Shown: positions 1 to 9,117 of the stretch, one piece after another | Numbering within the stretch: the first letter of the stretch is position 1 | Layout of the letters: each line of letters opens with the position of its first letter | From: Halothiobacillus sp. | Lineage (GTDB): Bacteria; Pseudomonadota; Gammaproteobacteria; Halothiobacillales; Halothiobacillaceae | Reading direction: 5' to 3' | Length of the DNA: 64,000 nucleotides | Assembly (NCBI GenBank): GCA_023255735.1 | Contig: JAGDVP010000010.1 | Location: 1 to 64,000, forward strand | The notes under the pieces: model-generated | Database searches by the model: none | The model's input: the letters and a program-made list of their open reading frames with translations, nothing else | Told to the model about the DNA's origin: nothing | Position numbers and translations under genes: made by a program

Positions 1-36
1 GAAAACTGGCTTTAATAAATAAAGAGCTACCACTAT

Positions 37-68
37 AAACCCCCGCCTCATAAAAGGGGCGGGGGTTT
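37..68 (+). terminator. Rho-independent terminator
   Basis: An 11-bp perfect stem (AAACCCCCGCC at 37-47 with GGCGGGGGTTT at 58-68) and a 10-base loop is followed by ATTTTTA on the plus strand. It probably ends a plus-strand transcript entering from before the window; it could also back up the amtB terminator on the other strand. Confidence 0.7.
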
Positions 69-80
69 ATTTTTAGCGTT

Positions 81-102
81 AACCCCGCCAACCGGCGGGG
101 TT
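81..102 (-). terminator. Terminator downstream of amtB
   Basis: A 9-bp GC-rich stem (AACCCCGCC at 81-89 with GGCGGGGTT at 94-102, loop AACC) lies 25 bases past the amtB stop. The plus strand continues with TTTC and the minus strand with AACGC, so it looks bidirectional with the hairpin at 37-68. Assignment to amtB is inference from position. Confidence 0.6.
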
Positions 103-126
103 TTTCATTCAGCGTTCATCGAATGG

Positions 127-1434
127 TTAAACACGTTCACCGTGTTGGTTTATATCTAAACCCTCGGCTTCTTCTTCTTCTGTGACACGCAGGCCTATCG
201 TCATTTTCAGCACCATCAGGATCGCGAAGGTGACCACCACATCATAGACAATGGTGAAGCCCACGCCTTTGGCTTGAATGAGGAACTGAGCCAAAATGCT
301 GCCGTTGGCGTTGGCCGATACACCCACGCCGCCGAATGCCACGGCTGAGAAAATACCTGTCATGAGCGCGCCGACAATGCCGCCGACGGCATGCACGCCA
401 AACGCATCGAGTGAATCGTCGTAGCCCAACAGGCGCTTTAAGTAGACTGAGGCGAGGAAGGGGATGATGCCGGCCGCAATGCCGATCGCGAAGGCGCCAA
501 TGGGGCCGACAAAACCGGATGCGGGGGTAATGGCCACTAAACCGGCTACCGCGCCCGAGGCCATGCCAAGCAGGGTAGGTTTACCGCGCATCATCCATTC
601 AATCAGCATCCAGGACATCGCCGCTACCGCCGTTGCGATTTGGGTTACGGCCATCGCCATGCCCGCTGCTTGGTTGGCGGCAGCCGCAGAACCCGCGTTA
701 AAGCCGAACCAGCCTACCCACAGCAGGGCTGCACCGGCCATGGTGTACACAAGGTTAACGGGGGGCATGGGTTCTGTGCCATAGCCTTTGCGTTTGCCCA
801 ACATTAATGCGGCCACTAAACCGGCCACACCGGCGTTAATGTGCACCACGGTGCCGCCGGCGAAATCTTGCACGCCATCGCCCATTAACCAGCCGCCGCC
901 CCACACCATGTGGGCAATGGGCGAGTACACGAGGATTGACCAGGCCGCCATGAAGATCAGCAGGGCTCCGAACTTCATCCGCTCGACAATGGCACCAATA
1001 ATGAGCGCGGGGGTGATGATGGCAAAGGTCATCTGAAAGGTCATAAACACCGATTCAGGAATGGTGCCGGTTAGGCTGGTAAAGCCCATGCCTTTTAAGA
1101 ATACGGCGGAAAAATCGCCCACATAAGTGCCCGTGCCTTTGAAGGCCAGCGAGTAGCCAATAACAGCCCAAACCACGCTGATTAATGCGGTGGTGGCAAA
1201 CGTTGCCGCAGCGACCGATAACAAGTTTTTACGCCGCACCATGCCGCCGTAAAATAAGGCGACACCGGGAATGGTCATCATCAGCACGAGCGCCGTTGAG
1301 GTGAGCATCCAGGCGGTATCCCCTGAGTTCAACACGGGGGCAGGCACATCGGCATTAGCCGCTACCGAAAATACCATGCCCAAGATCGCCATTAGCCCCA
1401 GATAAATGCTGGGCATTTTCTTAATCTTACTCAT
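127..1434 (-). CDS. amtB: Ammonium transporter AmtB
   Basis: Inner-membrane Amt/Rh-family channel that conducts ammonia/ammonium. The 435-aa product starts with a hydrophobic signal segment likely cleaved after A-N-A near residue 28, followed by about 11 membrane helices. The family signature D-F-A-G-G-T-V-V-H-I is at about 190-199. The two pore histidines of the family correspond to H198 and H348 (in D-A-F-G-V-H-A-V). The C-terminal tail is cytoplasmic, the expected docking region for GlnK. It is the last gene of a porin-glnK-amtB run, 12 bases after glnK, and ends near a GC-rich hairpin. Co-location with a PII gene is the classic arrangement for nitrogen-regulated ammonium uptake. Confidence 0.97.
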   Translation of the reverse strand: MSKIKKMPSIYLGLMAILGMVFSVAANADVPAPVLNSGDTAWMLTSTALVLMMTIPGVALFYGGMVRRKNLLSVAAATFATTALISVVWAVIGYSLAFKGTGTYVGDFSAVFLKGMGFTSLTGTIPESVFMTFQMTFAIITPALIIGAIVERMKFGALLIFMAAWSILVYSPIAHMVWGGGWLMGDGVQDFAGGTVVHINAGVAGLVAALMLGKRKGYGTEPMPPVNLVYTMAGAALLWVGWFGFNAGSAAAANQAAGMAMAVTQIATAVAAMSWMLIEWMMRGKPTLLGMASGAVAGLVAITPASGFVGPIGAFAIGIAAGIIPFLASVYLKRLLGYDDSLDAFGVHAVGGIVGALMTGIFSAVAFGGVGVSANANGSILAQFLIQAKGVGFTIVYDVVVTFAILMVLKMTIGLRVTEEEEAEGLDINQHGERV

Positions 1435-1446
1435 TTTATTTGCTCC

Positions 1447-2620
<1,174 letters not shown>

Positions 2621-2670
2621 AAAACCATTCCTCATAAAAATCAGATTGTGCGAGTTGCATTCGAGTCATA

Positions 2671-2686
2671 TCAGGAAGCGTGCCAA
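2671..2686 (-). promoter_or_regulatory. Possible sigma-54 promoter of porin-glnK-amtB
   Basis: On the minus strand TTGGCACG (2686 to 2679) matches the -24 element exactly. The -12 element would be CTGA instead of TTGC, so the conserved GC is GA. The implied transcript start is about 39 bases before the porin ATG. The match is imperfect; the argument rests on the NtrC-like sites upstream. Confidence 0.4.
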
Positions 2687-2747
2687 TTAATTAACTAATT
2701 GATTTGTAATATTTTTTCTTGCGATTGCGCATTAAAGAGTGAAGCTA

Positions 2748-2764
2748 TGCTTATAATTGGTGCA
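2748..2764 (-). promoter_or_regulatory. NtrC-like binding site, distal half-site pair 1
   Basis: TGCTTA-N5-GGTGCA. The right half matches the NtrC consensus (TGCACC-N5-GGTGCA) fully, the left half only TGC. Lies about 70-80 bases upstream of the sigma-54-like element. Confidence 0.45.
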
Positions 2765-2780
2765 TCAAACCCCACTCAAA

Positions 2781-2797
2781 AGCGCCATAATGGTGCA
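2781..2797 (-). promoter_or_regulatory. NtrC-like binding site 2
   Basis: AGCGCC-N5-GGTGCA matches 10 of 12 positions of the NtrC consensus. It is exactly 33 bases (three helical turns) from the first site, the spacing expected for cooperating NtrC dimers upstream of a nitrogen-controlled operon. Confidence 0.55.
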
Positions 2798-2878
2798 TAA
2801 ACTTGCCTTGCAAGAACCAAGGTAATCCCCAAGAATCAAAGCTGCCGATAGTGACGTTTATTCAAGAGGTTAAATACC

Positions 2879-3130
2879 ATGTCTTTCGCCCACACCATTG
2901 AAGAGTTATCGCAACGCATCGAACAAGCGCTGCCGGAAAGTCTGAAACAAACCAAAAGCGAGCTGGATAAAACCATCCGCCAAGCAGTTATGAATGCGTT
3001 TCAAAAAATGGAATTAGTCACGCGAGATGAATTCGATATTCAAACTCAGGTGTTAGCACGCACGCACGCAAAGCTTGAGGCATTAGAGCAGCGCGTGGGC
3101 GCGCTTGAATCGACAAAATCAGCCCCGTAA
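2879..3130 (+). CDS. ubiK: Ubiquinone biosynthesis accessory factor UbiK (YqiC/BMFP)
   Basis: An 83-aa member of the BMFP/YqiC family, the usual size. The N-terminal half is amphipathic (A-H-T-I-E-E-L-S-Q-R-I) and the C-terminal half contains the family motif R-D-E-F-D-I-Q and a coiled coil (residues ~50-78), which mediates trimerisation. In Escherichia coli UbiK binds UbiJ and is needed for efficient aerobic ubiquinone synthesis. AGAGG lies 8-12 bases before the ATG. The gene precedes comM in the same direction, an arrangement seen in other proteobacteria. Confidence 0.85.
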   Translation: MSFAHTIEELSQRIEQALPESLKQTKSELDKTIRQAVMNAFQKMELVTRDEFDIQTQVLARTHAKLEALEQRVGALESTKSAP

Positions 3131-3198
3131 TAATTCCAATAACCGGGTAATCGCCGCAAAATAAGCGCCCCATGCAAGCGTAAGATTCAAGGATTTTC

Positions 3199-4710
3199 AT
3201 GGCCATCGCAAAAGTATTCAGCCGCGCCCAAGTAGGTATTGATGCCCCCCTCATTACGGTTGAAGCCCATGTGGCCAGCGGCTTACCGGCCATTACCATC
3301 GTGGGTTTGCCTGAAACGGCGGTGCGTGAAAGCCGCGATCGGGTGCGCGCTGCTATTTTATCCTCGGGCTTTGAATTTCCACCGCGGCGGCTCACCATTA
3401 ATTTAGCCCCCGCCGATTTACCCAAAGAAGGCGCCCGTTTTGATTTGGCAATTGCAGTGGTCATTTTGGCCGTAACGGAGCAAATTCCCGGTTTAAATAC
3501 TGAGGCGGTGTTTAATCGGCTGCGAGATTATGAATTTCTCGGTGAATTATCGCTTGATGGCAGTGTGCGTGCGGTAGCGGGCACCTTATCAGCGGCCATT
3601 GCCGCGCGCGATGCCGGCCGCAGCATCATTGTGCCCACGCAAAGCGCGGATGAAATTGCGGTTATTCAAAATATACGGGCATTTAAAGTGGAAAGCCTTG
3701 CCGCGTTAGTTGCTCATTTAGCGGGGCAATTGAGGCTTGATGAGGTGCAACCGCAAACAAGGCAACCGATTAATTTCACGCAAGAGGGCGATTTTGATGA
3801 AGTTCGCGGCCAACCGCGCGCTAAACGTGCGTTAAGTATTGCGGCGGCGGGCGCACATAATTTATTGCTTATAGGCCCGCCTGGCGCCGGTAAAAGCATG
3901 TTGGCGCAACGCTTGCCCGGCATACTCCCGCCGATGACTGAAGCCGAATCGATTGAATCGGCAAAAATTGCCTCGGCATCGCACGCTGGGTTTAAAGCCG
4001 CCAACTTTGGCCTGCGCGCCTTTCGTAATCCCCACCATTCCGCCTCGGCGGTGGCCATTATTGGCGGTGGCTCAAACCCAAAGCCAGGTGAAATTTCGTT
4101 GGCGCATGGCGGAATTTTATTTCTGGATGAATTACCTGAATTTGATCGCAAAGTACTCGAAGCACTGCGCGAGCCGCTTGAAAATGGCAAAATTACCATT
4201 TCACGCGCCGCGCAACAGGCTGAATTTCCAGCGCGGTTTCAATTAATCGCGGCGATGAATCCATCACCGCAAGGGGTAGAAATCAATTCTATCGCGGCCC
4301 AGCGGTACCGCGCTAAATTATCTGGACCCTTACTCGATCGCATTGATATGCACTTAGAAATTCCCCGGGTGCCGGCGGCCGCATTATCTGAAGATACCCA
4401 TGAAGAACCATCCGACATTATCCGCCAACGGGTATCCGAGGCTCGAATGATTATGCTCAAACGCCAAGGTGTGGCTAATGCGCATTTGTCACCCAAACAA
4501 TTAAGTGATGTCGCGATACTTAATCAGAAAGATCAATTATTTTTAAATTTAGCGATCGAAAAGCTCAAACTCTCTGGACGGGCACGCAGTCGTATTCTTA
4601 AAGTGGCGCGCACTATTGCCGATTTAGAACAAAAAACCGATATCGATACCCAAACTTTAAGTGAAGCAATTGGCTATCGTAATCTGGATCGATTATTTAG
4701 TACGCCTTAA
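3199..4710 (+). CDS. comM: ComM/YifB-family AAA+ ATPase
   Basis: A 503-aa YifB/ComM protein with three parts: an N-terminal ChlI-like domain (~20-140, opening A-K-V-F-S-R-A-Q-V-G-I), an AAA+ Mg-chelatase domain with Walker A G-P-P-G-A-G-K-S at 226-233 and Walker B around F-L-D-E-L-P-E-F, and a C-terminal Mg-chelatase helical domain (~405-500, L-S-G-R-A-R-S-R-I-L). In naturally competent relatives ComM is a hexameric helicase that promotes branch migration during integration of imported DNA; in others the role is unclear. Length and motifs are complete. It converges on cmoB with only five bases between. Confidence 0.93.
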   Translation: MAIAKVFSRAQVGIDAPLITVEAHVASGLPAITIVGLPETAVRESRDRVRAAILSSGFEFPPRRLTINLAPADLPKEGARFDLAIAVVILAVTEQIPGLNTEAVFNRLRDYEFLGELSLDGSVRAVAGTLSAAIAARDAGRSIIVPTQSADEIAVIQNIRAFKVESLAALVAHLAGQLRLDEVQPQTRQPINFTQEGDFDEVRGQPRAKRALSIAAAGAHNLLLIGPPGAGKSMLAQRLPGILPPMTEAESIESAKIASASHAGFKAANFGLRAFRNPHHSASAVAIIGGGSNPKPGEISLAHGGILFLDELPEFDRKVLEALREPLENGKITISRAAQQAEFPARFQLIAAMNPSPQGVEINSIAAQRYRAKLSGPLLDRIDMHLEIPRVPAAALSEDTHEEPSDIIRQRVSEARMIMLKRQGVANAHLSPKQLSDVAILNQKDQLFLNLAIEKLKLSGRARSRILKVARTIADLEQKTDIDTQTLSEAIGYRNLDRLFSTP

Positions 4711-4715
4711 AGCAT

Positions 4716-5690
4716 TTATTTTTTATTGGCAATTATAATAGCGCGTAGCGGCGAAGGATAACCTTCGATGGTTTTTTTGGAATCAGTCGTATCTAAAAAA
4801 TCAATCAACGAGGGTTTAAAATCGGTCCATTCTGTTGCTCTTTGCTCATTAAATGATGTGTACTCTAAACTCACCACTCGGATATGAGTGTAACCCGATC
4901 GCATAAGCCAAATTTGAAGCAATGGAATGCTCGGAATAAACCAGACATTGCGCATGGCGGCGTATCGATCCTCTGGCGTTAATATATTTTGATTGGGACT
5001 ATCTATAATTAATGTTTCAAGCACTAACTCGCCGCCGGGTCGTAAACACGCCCCCAATTCTTGAAGATGATCAATAGGGCTGCGACGATGATACAAAACA
5101 CCCATTGAAAACACCGTATCAAAAATAGGTTGTCGTGTTGTTTCCTCTAACGTGGTGGGAATTATAAGCGCGCGTGATTCGCCCAAAAGATGCGCAACCG
5201 CATAAAATTGCGCCACAAAGGTTACGGTTGGCTCAATACCTACCGCACAATGCGCACCTGCGCCAAGTATACGCCATAGGTGATAGCCACTTCCGGTACC
5301 CACATCCAGTACCCGCCTTTCGTGCAAAGGCGTAATGTGGGGCGCGAGTCGATCCCATTTTGCGTCTGATCGCCATTCGGTATCGATAAAAATGTCATAC
5401 AGGGAAAAGGGGCCTTTTCGCCAAGGAGATAACTGTTTAAGCAGAGGATATAAGTGGCTATGATCAAAAAGAATGTCACTTTGTACGCTGACAACGGCTT
5501 GGTTTAAGTTGCAGTTTAACTCATTGGGTATTTCTGGTAACTCGGATAATATTTTTTTTAACTGAGGCCAATGCCCATGGTTAATTTTTTCAAAATGTAT
5601 AAGATTTTTTTCAATCCATTCGCTTAGGTTTAAATTTTTATTGGACTGAATATAAGCTAAAAAATCATTAATTTTTTTTTGAATTCTCAT
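4716..5690 (-). CDS. cmoB: tRNA U34 carboxymethyltransferase CmoB
   Basis: A 324-aa class I methyltransferase-fold enzyme that transfers the carboxymethyl group from carboxy-SAM to 5-hydroxyuridine-34, making cmo5U in wobble position of several tRNAs. Visible signs: the CmoB-specific stretch P-W-R-K-G-P-F near residue 89, D-T-E-W-R-S-D-A-K-W-D, and the cofactor loop V-L-D-V-G-T-G-S-G-Y-H at 127-137. Its ATG overlaps the cmoA stop (ATGA), so the two are translationally coupled with CmoA supplying the substrate. The coding sequence is noticeably more AT-rich than the rest of the window. Confidence 0.95.
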   Translation of the reverse strand: MRIQKKINDFLAYIQSNKNLNLSEWIEKNLIHFEKINHGHWPQLKKILSELPEIPNELNCNLNQAVVSVQSDILFDHSHLYPLLKQLSPWRKGPFSLYDIFIDTEWRSDAKWDRLAPHITPLHERRVLDVGTGSGYHLWRILGAGAHCAVGIEPTVTFVAQFYAVAHLLGESRALIIPTTLEETTRQPIFDTVFSMGVLYHRRSPIDHLQELGACLRPGGELVLETLIIDSPNQNILTPEDRYAAMRNVWFIPSIPLLQIWLMRSGYTHIRVVSLEYTSFNEQRATEWTDFKPSLIDFLDTTDSKKTIEGYPSPLRAIIIANKK

Positions 5691-6439
5691 GATTTAATAG
5701 CTAACCAAGCTGCAAAGCAATAATTTTTAGCGATAAGCGATATATTTTTGAATCCTACTTTTTTAAAACGATTGACATGATCAATTTCCGTTTCTGTAAT
5801 GAGCACATTTTCAAGTGCTTGTCTTTTGTGTGCTATTTCTAGTTCAGAATAACCATTGCGTCGTTTAAATTCGTGATGAAGTTCAGTGATTATATTTTGC
5901 ATGATATTGTTTGTATCGTGGATTTTTTCTATCACGATTAATCCGCCACCAGGATTTAACCCTTGGTATATTTTTTCTAATAAATAATTGCGATGCTCAG
6001 GCAAGATAAATTGAAGGGTATAGGCCAAAACTACTAAGGATGCGTGTTCAATTTTTGTATCGATCACATCTTCACAGAGTAAATAAATGGGTATTTTGGG
6101 TTGAAATGCTGCGATATGTGCTCGTGCGCGTTCCAACATAGCCGATGAAGAATCAATTCCGTAAATGGTTACATTTTGCGTGTTGGTGGTCAGCACGCCA
6201 GCGCGTAATGCTAAGGTAATCGTGCCGAGCGAGCAGCCTAAATCATAAATATTTGAGTCGGGTTGGACTAAATTGCGCGCTATGTCTGTGATCATCTCTA
6301 AGCAGAAGGCATATCCCGGCACGGATCTTGAAATCATATCGGGAAATACGGCTGCCACCGCTTCGTTAAAGCAAAATGCGGCTGGCTTTTCTGAGGTGTT
6401 AAAAAGCTGATCTCGTGCGCTGGGTAGATTCTTATTCAT
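5687..6439 (-). CDS. cmoA: Carboxy-SAM synthase CmoA
   Basis: A 250-aa SAM-binding protein converting S-adenosylmethionine and prephenate to carboxy-S-adenosylmethionine. Visible: the family's R-S-V-P-G-Y at 38-43 and the glycine loop Y-D-L-G-C-S-L-G-T at 65-73. Length fits the family. The product is used by CmoB, encoded by the overlapping next gene. Upstream, between this gene and selU, is a 197-base AT-rich spacer with a perfect DnaA box. Confidence 0.95.
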   Translation of the reverse strand: MNKNLPSARDQLFNTSEKPAAFCFNEAVAAVFPDMISRSVPGYAFCLEMITDIARNLVQPDSNIYDLGCSLGTITLALRAGVLTTNTQNVTIYGIDSSSAMLERARAHIAAFQPKIPIYLLCEDVIDTKIEHASLVVLAYTLQFILPEHRNYLLEKIYQGLNPGGGLIVIEKIHDTNNIMQNIITELHHEFKRRNGYSELEIAHKRQALENVLITETEIDHVNRFKKVGFKNISLIAKNYCFAAWLAIKS

Positions 6440-6636
6440 AGATAAGTGTTTTATTTCTGTTGATATTGATGATAGTTAAGCCAAGCTAAATTCACTTGCA
6501 AGCGTTATAAATTTTTAAAATTCATCGTGTTATTTTATTTTCAACCTGTGCGCCGTGTTAATTTTTAACTGTGGGTAACTTCTTTGCTGTTGTGGATAAC
6601 TTTGGTGTTTTTTTTCTTCAACAGGATAGCCATGAG
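6440..6636. other. AT-rich selU-cmoA spacer with DnaA boxes; possible second origin sub-region
   Basis: A 197-base AT-rich spacer carrying TGTGGATAA at 6591-6599, the exact consensus DnaA box in reverse, and TGTGGGTAA at 6570-6578 (one mismatch), 21 bases apart and in the same orientation. It also has the string TTCTGTTGATAT, which recurs with similar flanks in the mnmE-selD spacer. It must also hold the cmoA promoter. Role in initiation is inference. Confidence 0.4.
6591..6599 (-). promoter_or_regulatory. Consensus DnaA box
   Basis: TGTGGATAA reads TTATCCACA on the minus strand, a perfect high-affinity DnaA box. A second, one-mismatch box is at 6570-6578. Confidence 0.6.
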
Positions 6637-7749
6637 TTATACCGATTGTTCTTGTAGCCATGATCGCACAGCCTCTGTAGGGCCAATAAATTGGATTCGA
6701 GCTATTTTTTTGCTGATTTGATAGTCATACATGGGGTCGTAGTATTCGGCTAGCATCCGTGCAATTAATAGGTTGAGTTTTTCGACGTTATTATTTAGAT
6801 AAAATTCGTGTATGCCTTCGCTTGCCAACGTTCGATACTGTCGGTACCGCTCATCACCGAGTCTGCGTTGAATTTGGCTTAAGCTTTGAATTAAATCATC
6901 GTGTTGTTGCTTGAATACCGTATTTTCATCAACAAAGCGGCACCTTAATCTTTGTCGTTTAAGAACGATATATTCGTTCAAAACCCGGGTTACTCGCTCC
7001 TCGATCGGAGTTTGCAGAATGATGAGTGGGGCGTTTTGCATGCGGCGCCACAAACTTGTAGGTAGCCTGCGTGCGCCTATTTTGGCGCTTTCATCTTCAA
7101 GCACAATGGCAGCGTGTTTATTTTTATCATTCAGGCGTAGCAATTGAATCGATACACGGTGATCAATATCAATTTGGCTCGGTTGTGGATCAATCTCTTG
7201 GCCAAATGCTGATCCTTTGTGATTTGCCATTCCTTCGAGATCAAGTATTCGAGGGCAAGATTGAATCAATTCGGTTTTACCACTCCCTGTACGGCCACCG
7301 AGTACGATGAAATTTGTCCGCATTGTTTCAAATTCAAGCGTATTGATTAAAAATCGCCGCATTGCCTTGTAGCCGCCACCGAGTCTTGGCACGGTGATGC
7401 CGACCTCATGGGCGAGCATTGCCTGGCTTAAACGTGATCTGAGTCCGCCACGAAAGCAATAAAGCATGCCAGTGGGATTTTTTTGGAAAAAATCCTGCCA
7501 TTGAGTCAGCCGATGCTGTTTTTTTGCCTCATCGACTAATTCATACCCCAAGGCGATGGCGGCCGCTTGCCCTTGTTGTTTGTATTTTATGCCGACTAAA
7601 TGTCGCTCTTGATCATTAAGCAATGGGATATTAATGCTCTTAGGAAATGCACCTGCGGCAAATTCGACGGGCGCCCTGACATCGAGCAGAGGAATTTGCT
7701 CTATAAAGAGGCGAGCAAAATTAGTTTCGACAGGTAACTCTAACGGCAT
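6637..7749 (-). CDS. selU: tRNA 2-selenouridine synthase SelU (MnmH/YbbB)
   Basis: A 370-aa two-domain enzyme that replaces sulfur by selenium at 2-thiouridine-34 of tRNA, using selenophosphate through a geranylated intermediate. The N-terminal rhodanese domain carries the catalytic cysteine in Y-C-F-R-G-G (Cys98; Cys97 in E. coli). The C-terminal P-loop domain starts with G-G-R-T-G-S-G-K-T at 151-159. The start codon overlaps the selD stop by one base (TAATG), so SelD and SelU are coupled. No selA/selB is seen, so in this window selenium use is visible only for tRNA. Confidence 0.95.
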   Translation of the reverse strand: MPLELPVETNFARLFIEQIPLLDVRAPVEFAAGAFPKSINIPLLNDQERHLVGIKYKQQGQAAAIALGYELVDEAKKQHRLTQWQDFFQKNPTGMLYCFRGGLRSRLSQAMLAHEVGITVPRLGGGYKAMRRFLINTLEFETMRTNFIVLGGRTGSGKTELIQSCPRILDLEGMANHKGSAFGQEIDPQPSQIDIDHRVSIQLLRLNDKNKHAAIVLEDESAKIGARRLPTSLWRRMQNAPLIILQTPIEERVTRVLNEYIVLKRQRLRCRFVDENTVFKQQHDDLIQSLSQIQRRLGDERYRQYRTLASEGIHEFYLNNNVEKLNLLIARMLAEYYDPMYDYQISKKIARIQFIGPTEAVRSWLQEQSV

Positions 7750-8804
7750 TATTGACCACTTATGGTGATTATTGGCTCATTGGCTATACGCGCTTGCATG
7801 TAACCGATGGGTTGATCGAAGCAACCTGCTGCGTTCAGCATGTGCTGCACTTGTGCGGCACCCTCAGGGCGTACAGCAATGAGTAAGCCACCCGAGGTTT
7901 GAGGATCGCAAATAAGGGCTTGCGTTGCTTCAGGCATAGCGCTGATTTCTTTGCCATAGCTTGCAAAATTACGATAAGTGCCGCCGGGTATTTGTTTTTG
8001 CGCCAAATAAAATTCAACGCTTTCAATGAGGGGGATGTTTTTTAAGTTGAGATCTGCCCGGGTTTGGCTGCCACGGCACATTTCAAGCAAATGTCCGCCG
8101 AGGCCAAAACCGGTCACATCGGTCATAGCGGTCACGGTGGTTAACGAGCTTAATTCAGCGCCTATTTTGTTGAGTTTGCACATCACATCGGCTGCTTTTT
8201 GTGCATCTTCTGGGCGTAAAACGGCGTCTTTTTGCGCGGTAGTTAATATGCCAATGCCCAAAGGTTTTGTGAGAAACAAAATATCACCGACTTGCGCCGT
8301 ATCATTGCGTTTTAACGCAGAAAGCTGTACGCGGCCAGTAACCGCGAGCCCAAAAATAGGCTCGGGTGCATCAATCGAATGCCCCCCGGCGAGCGGGATA
8401 CCTGCTTCCTTACAGGCGTATTTGCCGCCATCAATCACTTCGCTTGCCACATGGGCGGGTAGCTTATCGATAGGCCATGCAAAAATTGCAATGGCCAGCA
8501 AAGGCGTACCGCCCATAGCATAGATGTCACTGATGGCATTTGTTGCGGCAATGCGGCCAAAGGTGAAGGGATCGTCCACAATTGGCATAAAAAAATCGGT
8601 TGTACTAATAATGGCTGTACCGTCGCCTAAATCGTAAACGGCGGCATCGTCACGGCTTTCATTGCCCACAATGAGTTTGGGATTAGCAGCGGCGGATATT
8701 TTACTGGTGTGCAAAATTTCATCGAGTAAGGCGGGTGAAATTTTGCAGCCACAGCCTGCGCCATGGCTGTATTGGGTTAAACGTATTTGATTGGCAGTGC
8801 TCAT
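7749..8804 (-). CDS. selD: Selenophosphate synthase SelD
   Basis: A 351-aa enzyme making selenophosphate from selenide and ATP. The N-terminus has the flexible loop G-A-G-C-G-C-K with Cys18 (catalytic position) and Cys20; this is the cysteine form, with no in-frame UGA. The ATP-binding core D-D-A-A-V-Y and the C-terminal D-P-Q-T-S-G-G-L motif are present. It feeds the coupled selU gene. The upstream side faces the 313-base AT-rich spacer that I consider the best origin candidate. Confidence 0.96.
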   Translation of the reverse strand: MSTANQIRLTQYSHGAGCGCKISPALLDEILHTSKISAAANPKLIVGNESRDDAAVYDLGDGTAIISTTDFFMPIVDDPFTFGRIAATNAISDIYAMGGTPLLAIAIFAWPIDKLPAHVASEVIDGGKYACKEAGIPLAGGHSIDAPEPIFGLAVTGRVQLSALKRNDTAQVGDILFLTKPLGIGILTTAQKDAVLRPEDAQKAADVMCKLNKIGAELSSLTTVTAMTDVTGFGLGGHLLEMCRGSQTRADLNLKNIPLIESVEFYLAQKQIPGGTYRNFASYGKEISAMPEATQALICDPQTSGGLLIAVRPEGAAQVQHMLNAAGCFDQPIGYMQARIANEPIITISGQ

Positions 8805-9117
8805 GGGTTTTACCTTTTGATCTGTTTTTAAATTTAATTTAATAATGTTTTTAATTCTGTTGATATTTTTGATGATTAGCTTTGTGTATTTTGACCTAAA
8901 AGTGTTAATTTTTCTTTATTTTTAGCGGGTTATCAGGTAACCAACACTGTGGATATCATCGCTTAAGGGTGGATGGATGGCTCGCCAAGTTGGGGATAAC
9001 TTTTAATAAATTCATTATACCCAGTTATTCCTCAGGTTTTGGTTTGAGTAGGCGTACAGGGGCATCCATTTACGTCGTACAAATTTTTTGTTCGCGCAAT
9101 GGTCCAGATAACGGGGG
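8805..9117. other. oriC: Candidate replication origin (mnmE-selD spacer)
   Basis: No gene in 313 bases. The left part (about 8815-8925) is extremely AT-rich and begins with GATCTGTTTTTAA at 8819-8831, 11 of 13 bases like the E. coli DNA-unwinding 13-mer. The right part has two DnaA-box-like sites, TGTGGATAT (8948-8956) and TGGGGATAA (8991-8999), each one mismatch from consensus, plus the inverted repeat GGTTA-N5-TAACC (8928-8942). AT-rich unwinding region followed by DnaA boxes is the layout of a bacterial origin. Position next to mnmE and about 4 kb from dnaA also fits. The number of boxes is low, so this stays a candidate. Confidence 0.5.

Noticed and set aside
464-1036. Two plus-strand open frames inside amtB
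   Set aside because: Antisense shadows of a complete, well-conserved transporter; no ribosome sites and no family likeness.
7749-8804. Possible selenocysteine codon in selD
   Set aside because: The catalytic position is a normal cysteine codon in G-A-G-C-G-C-K; there is no in-frame UGA.
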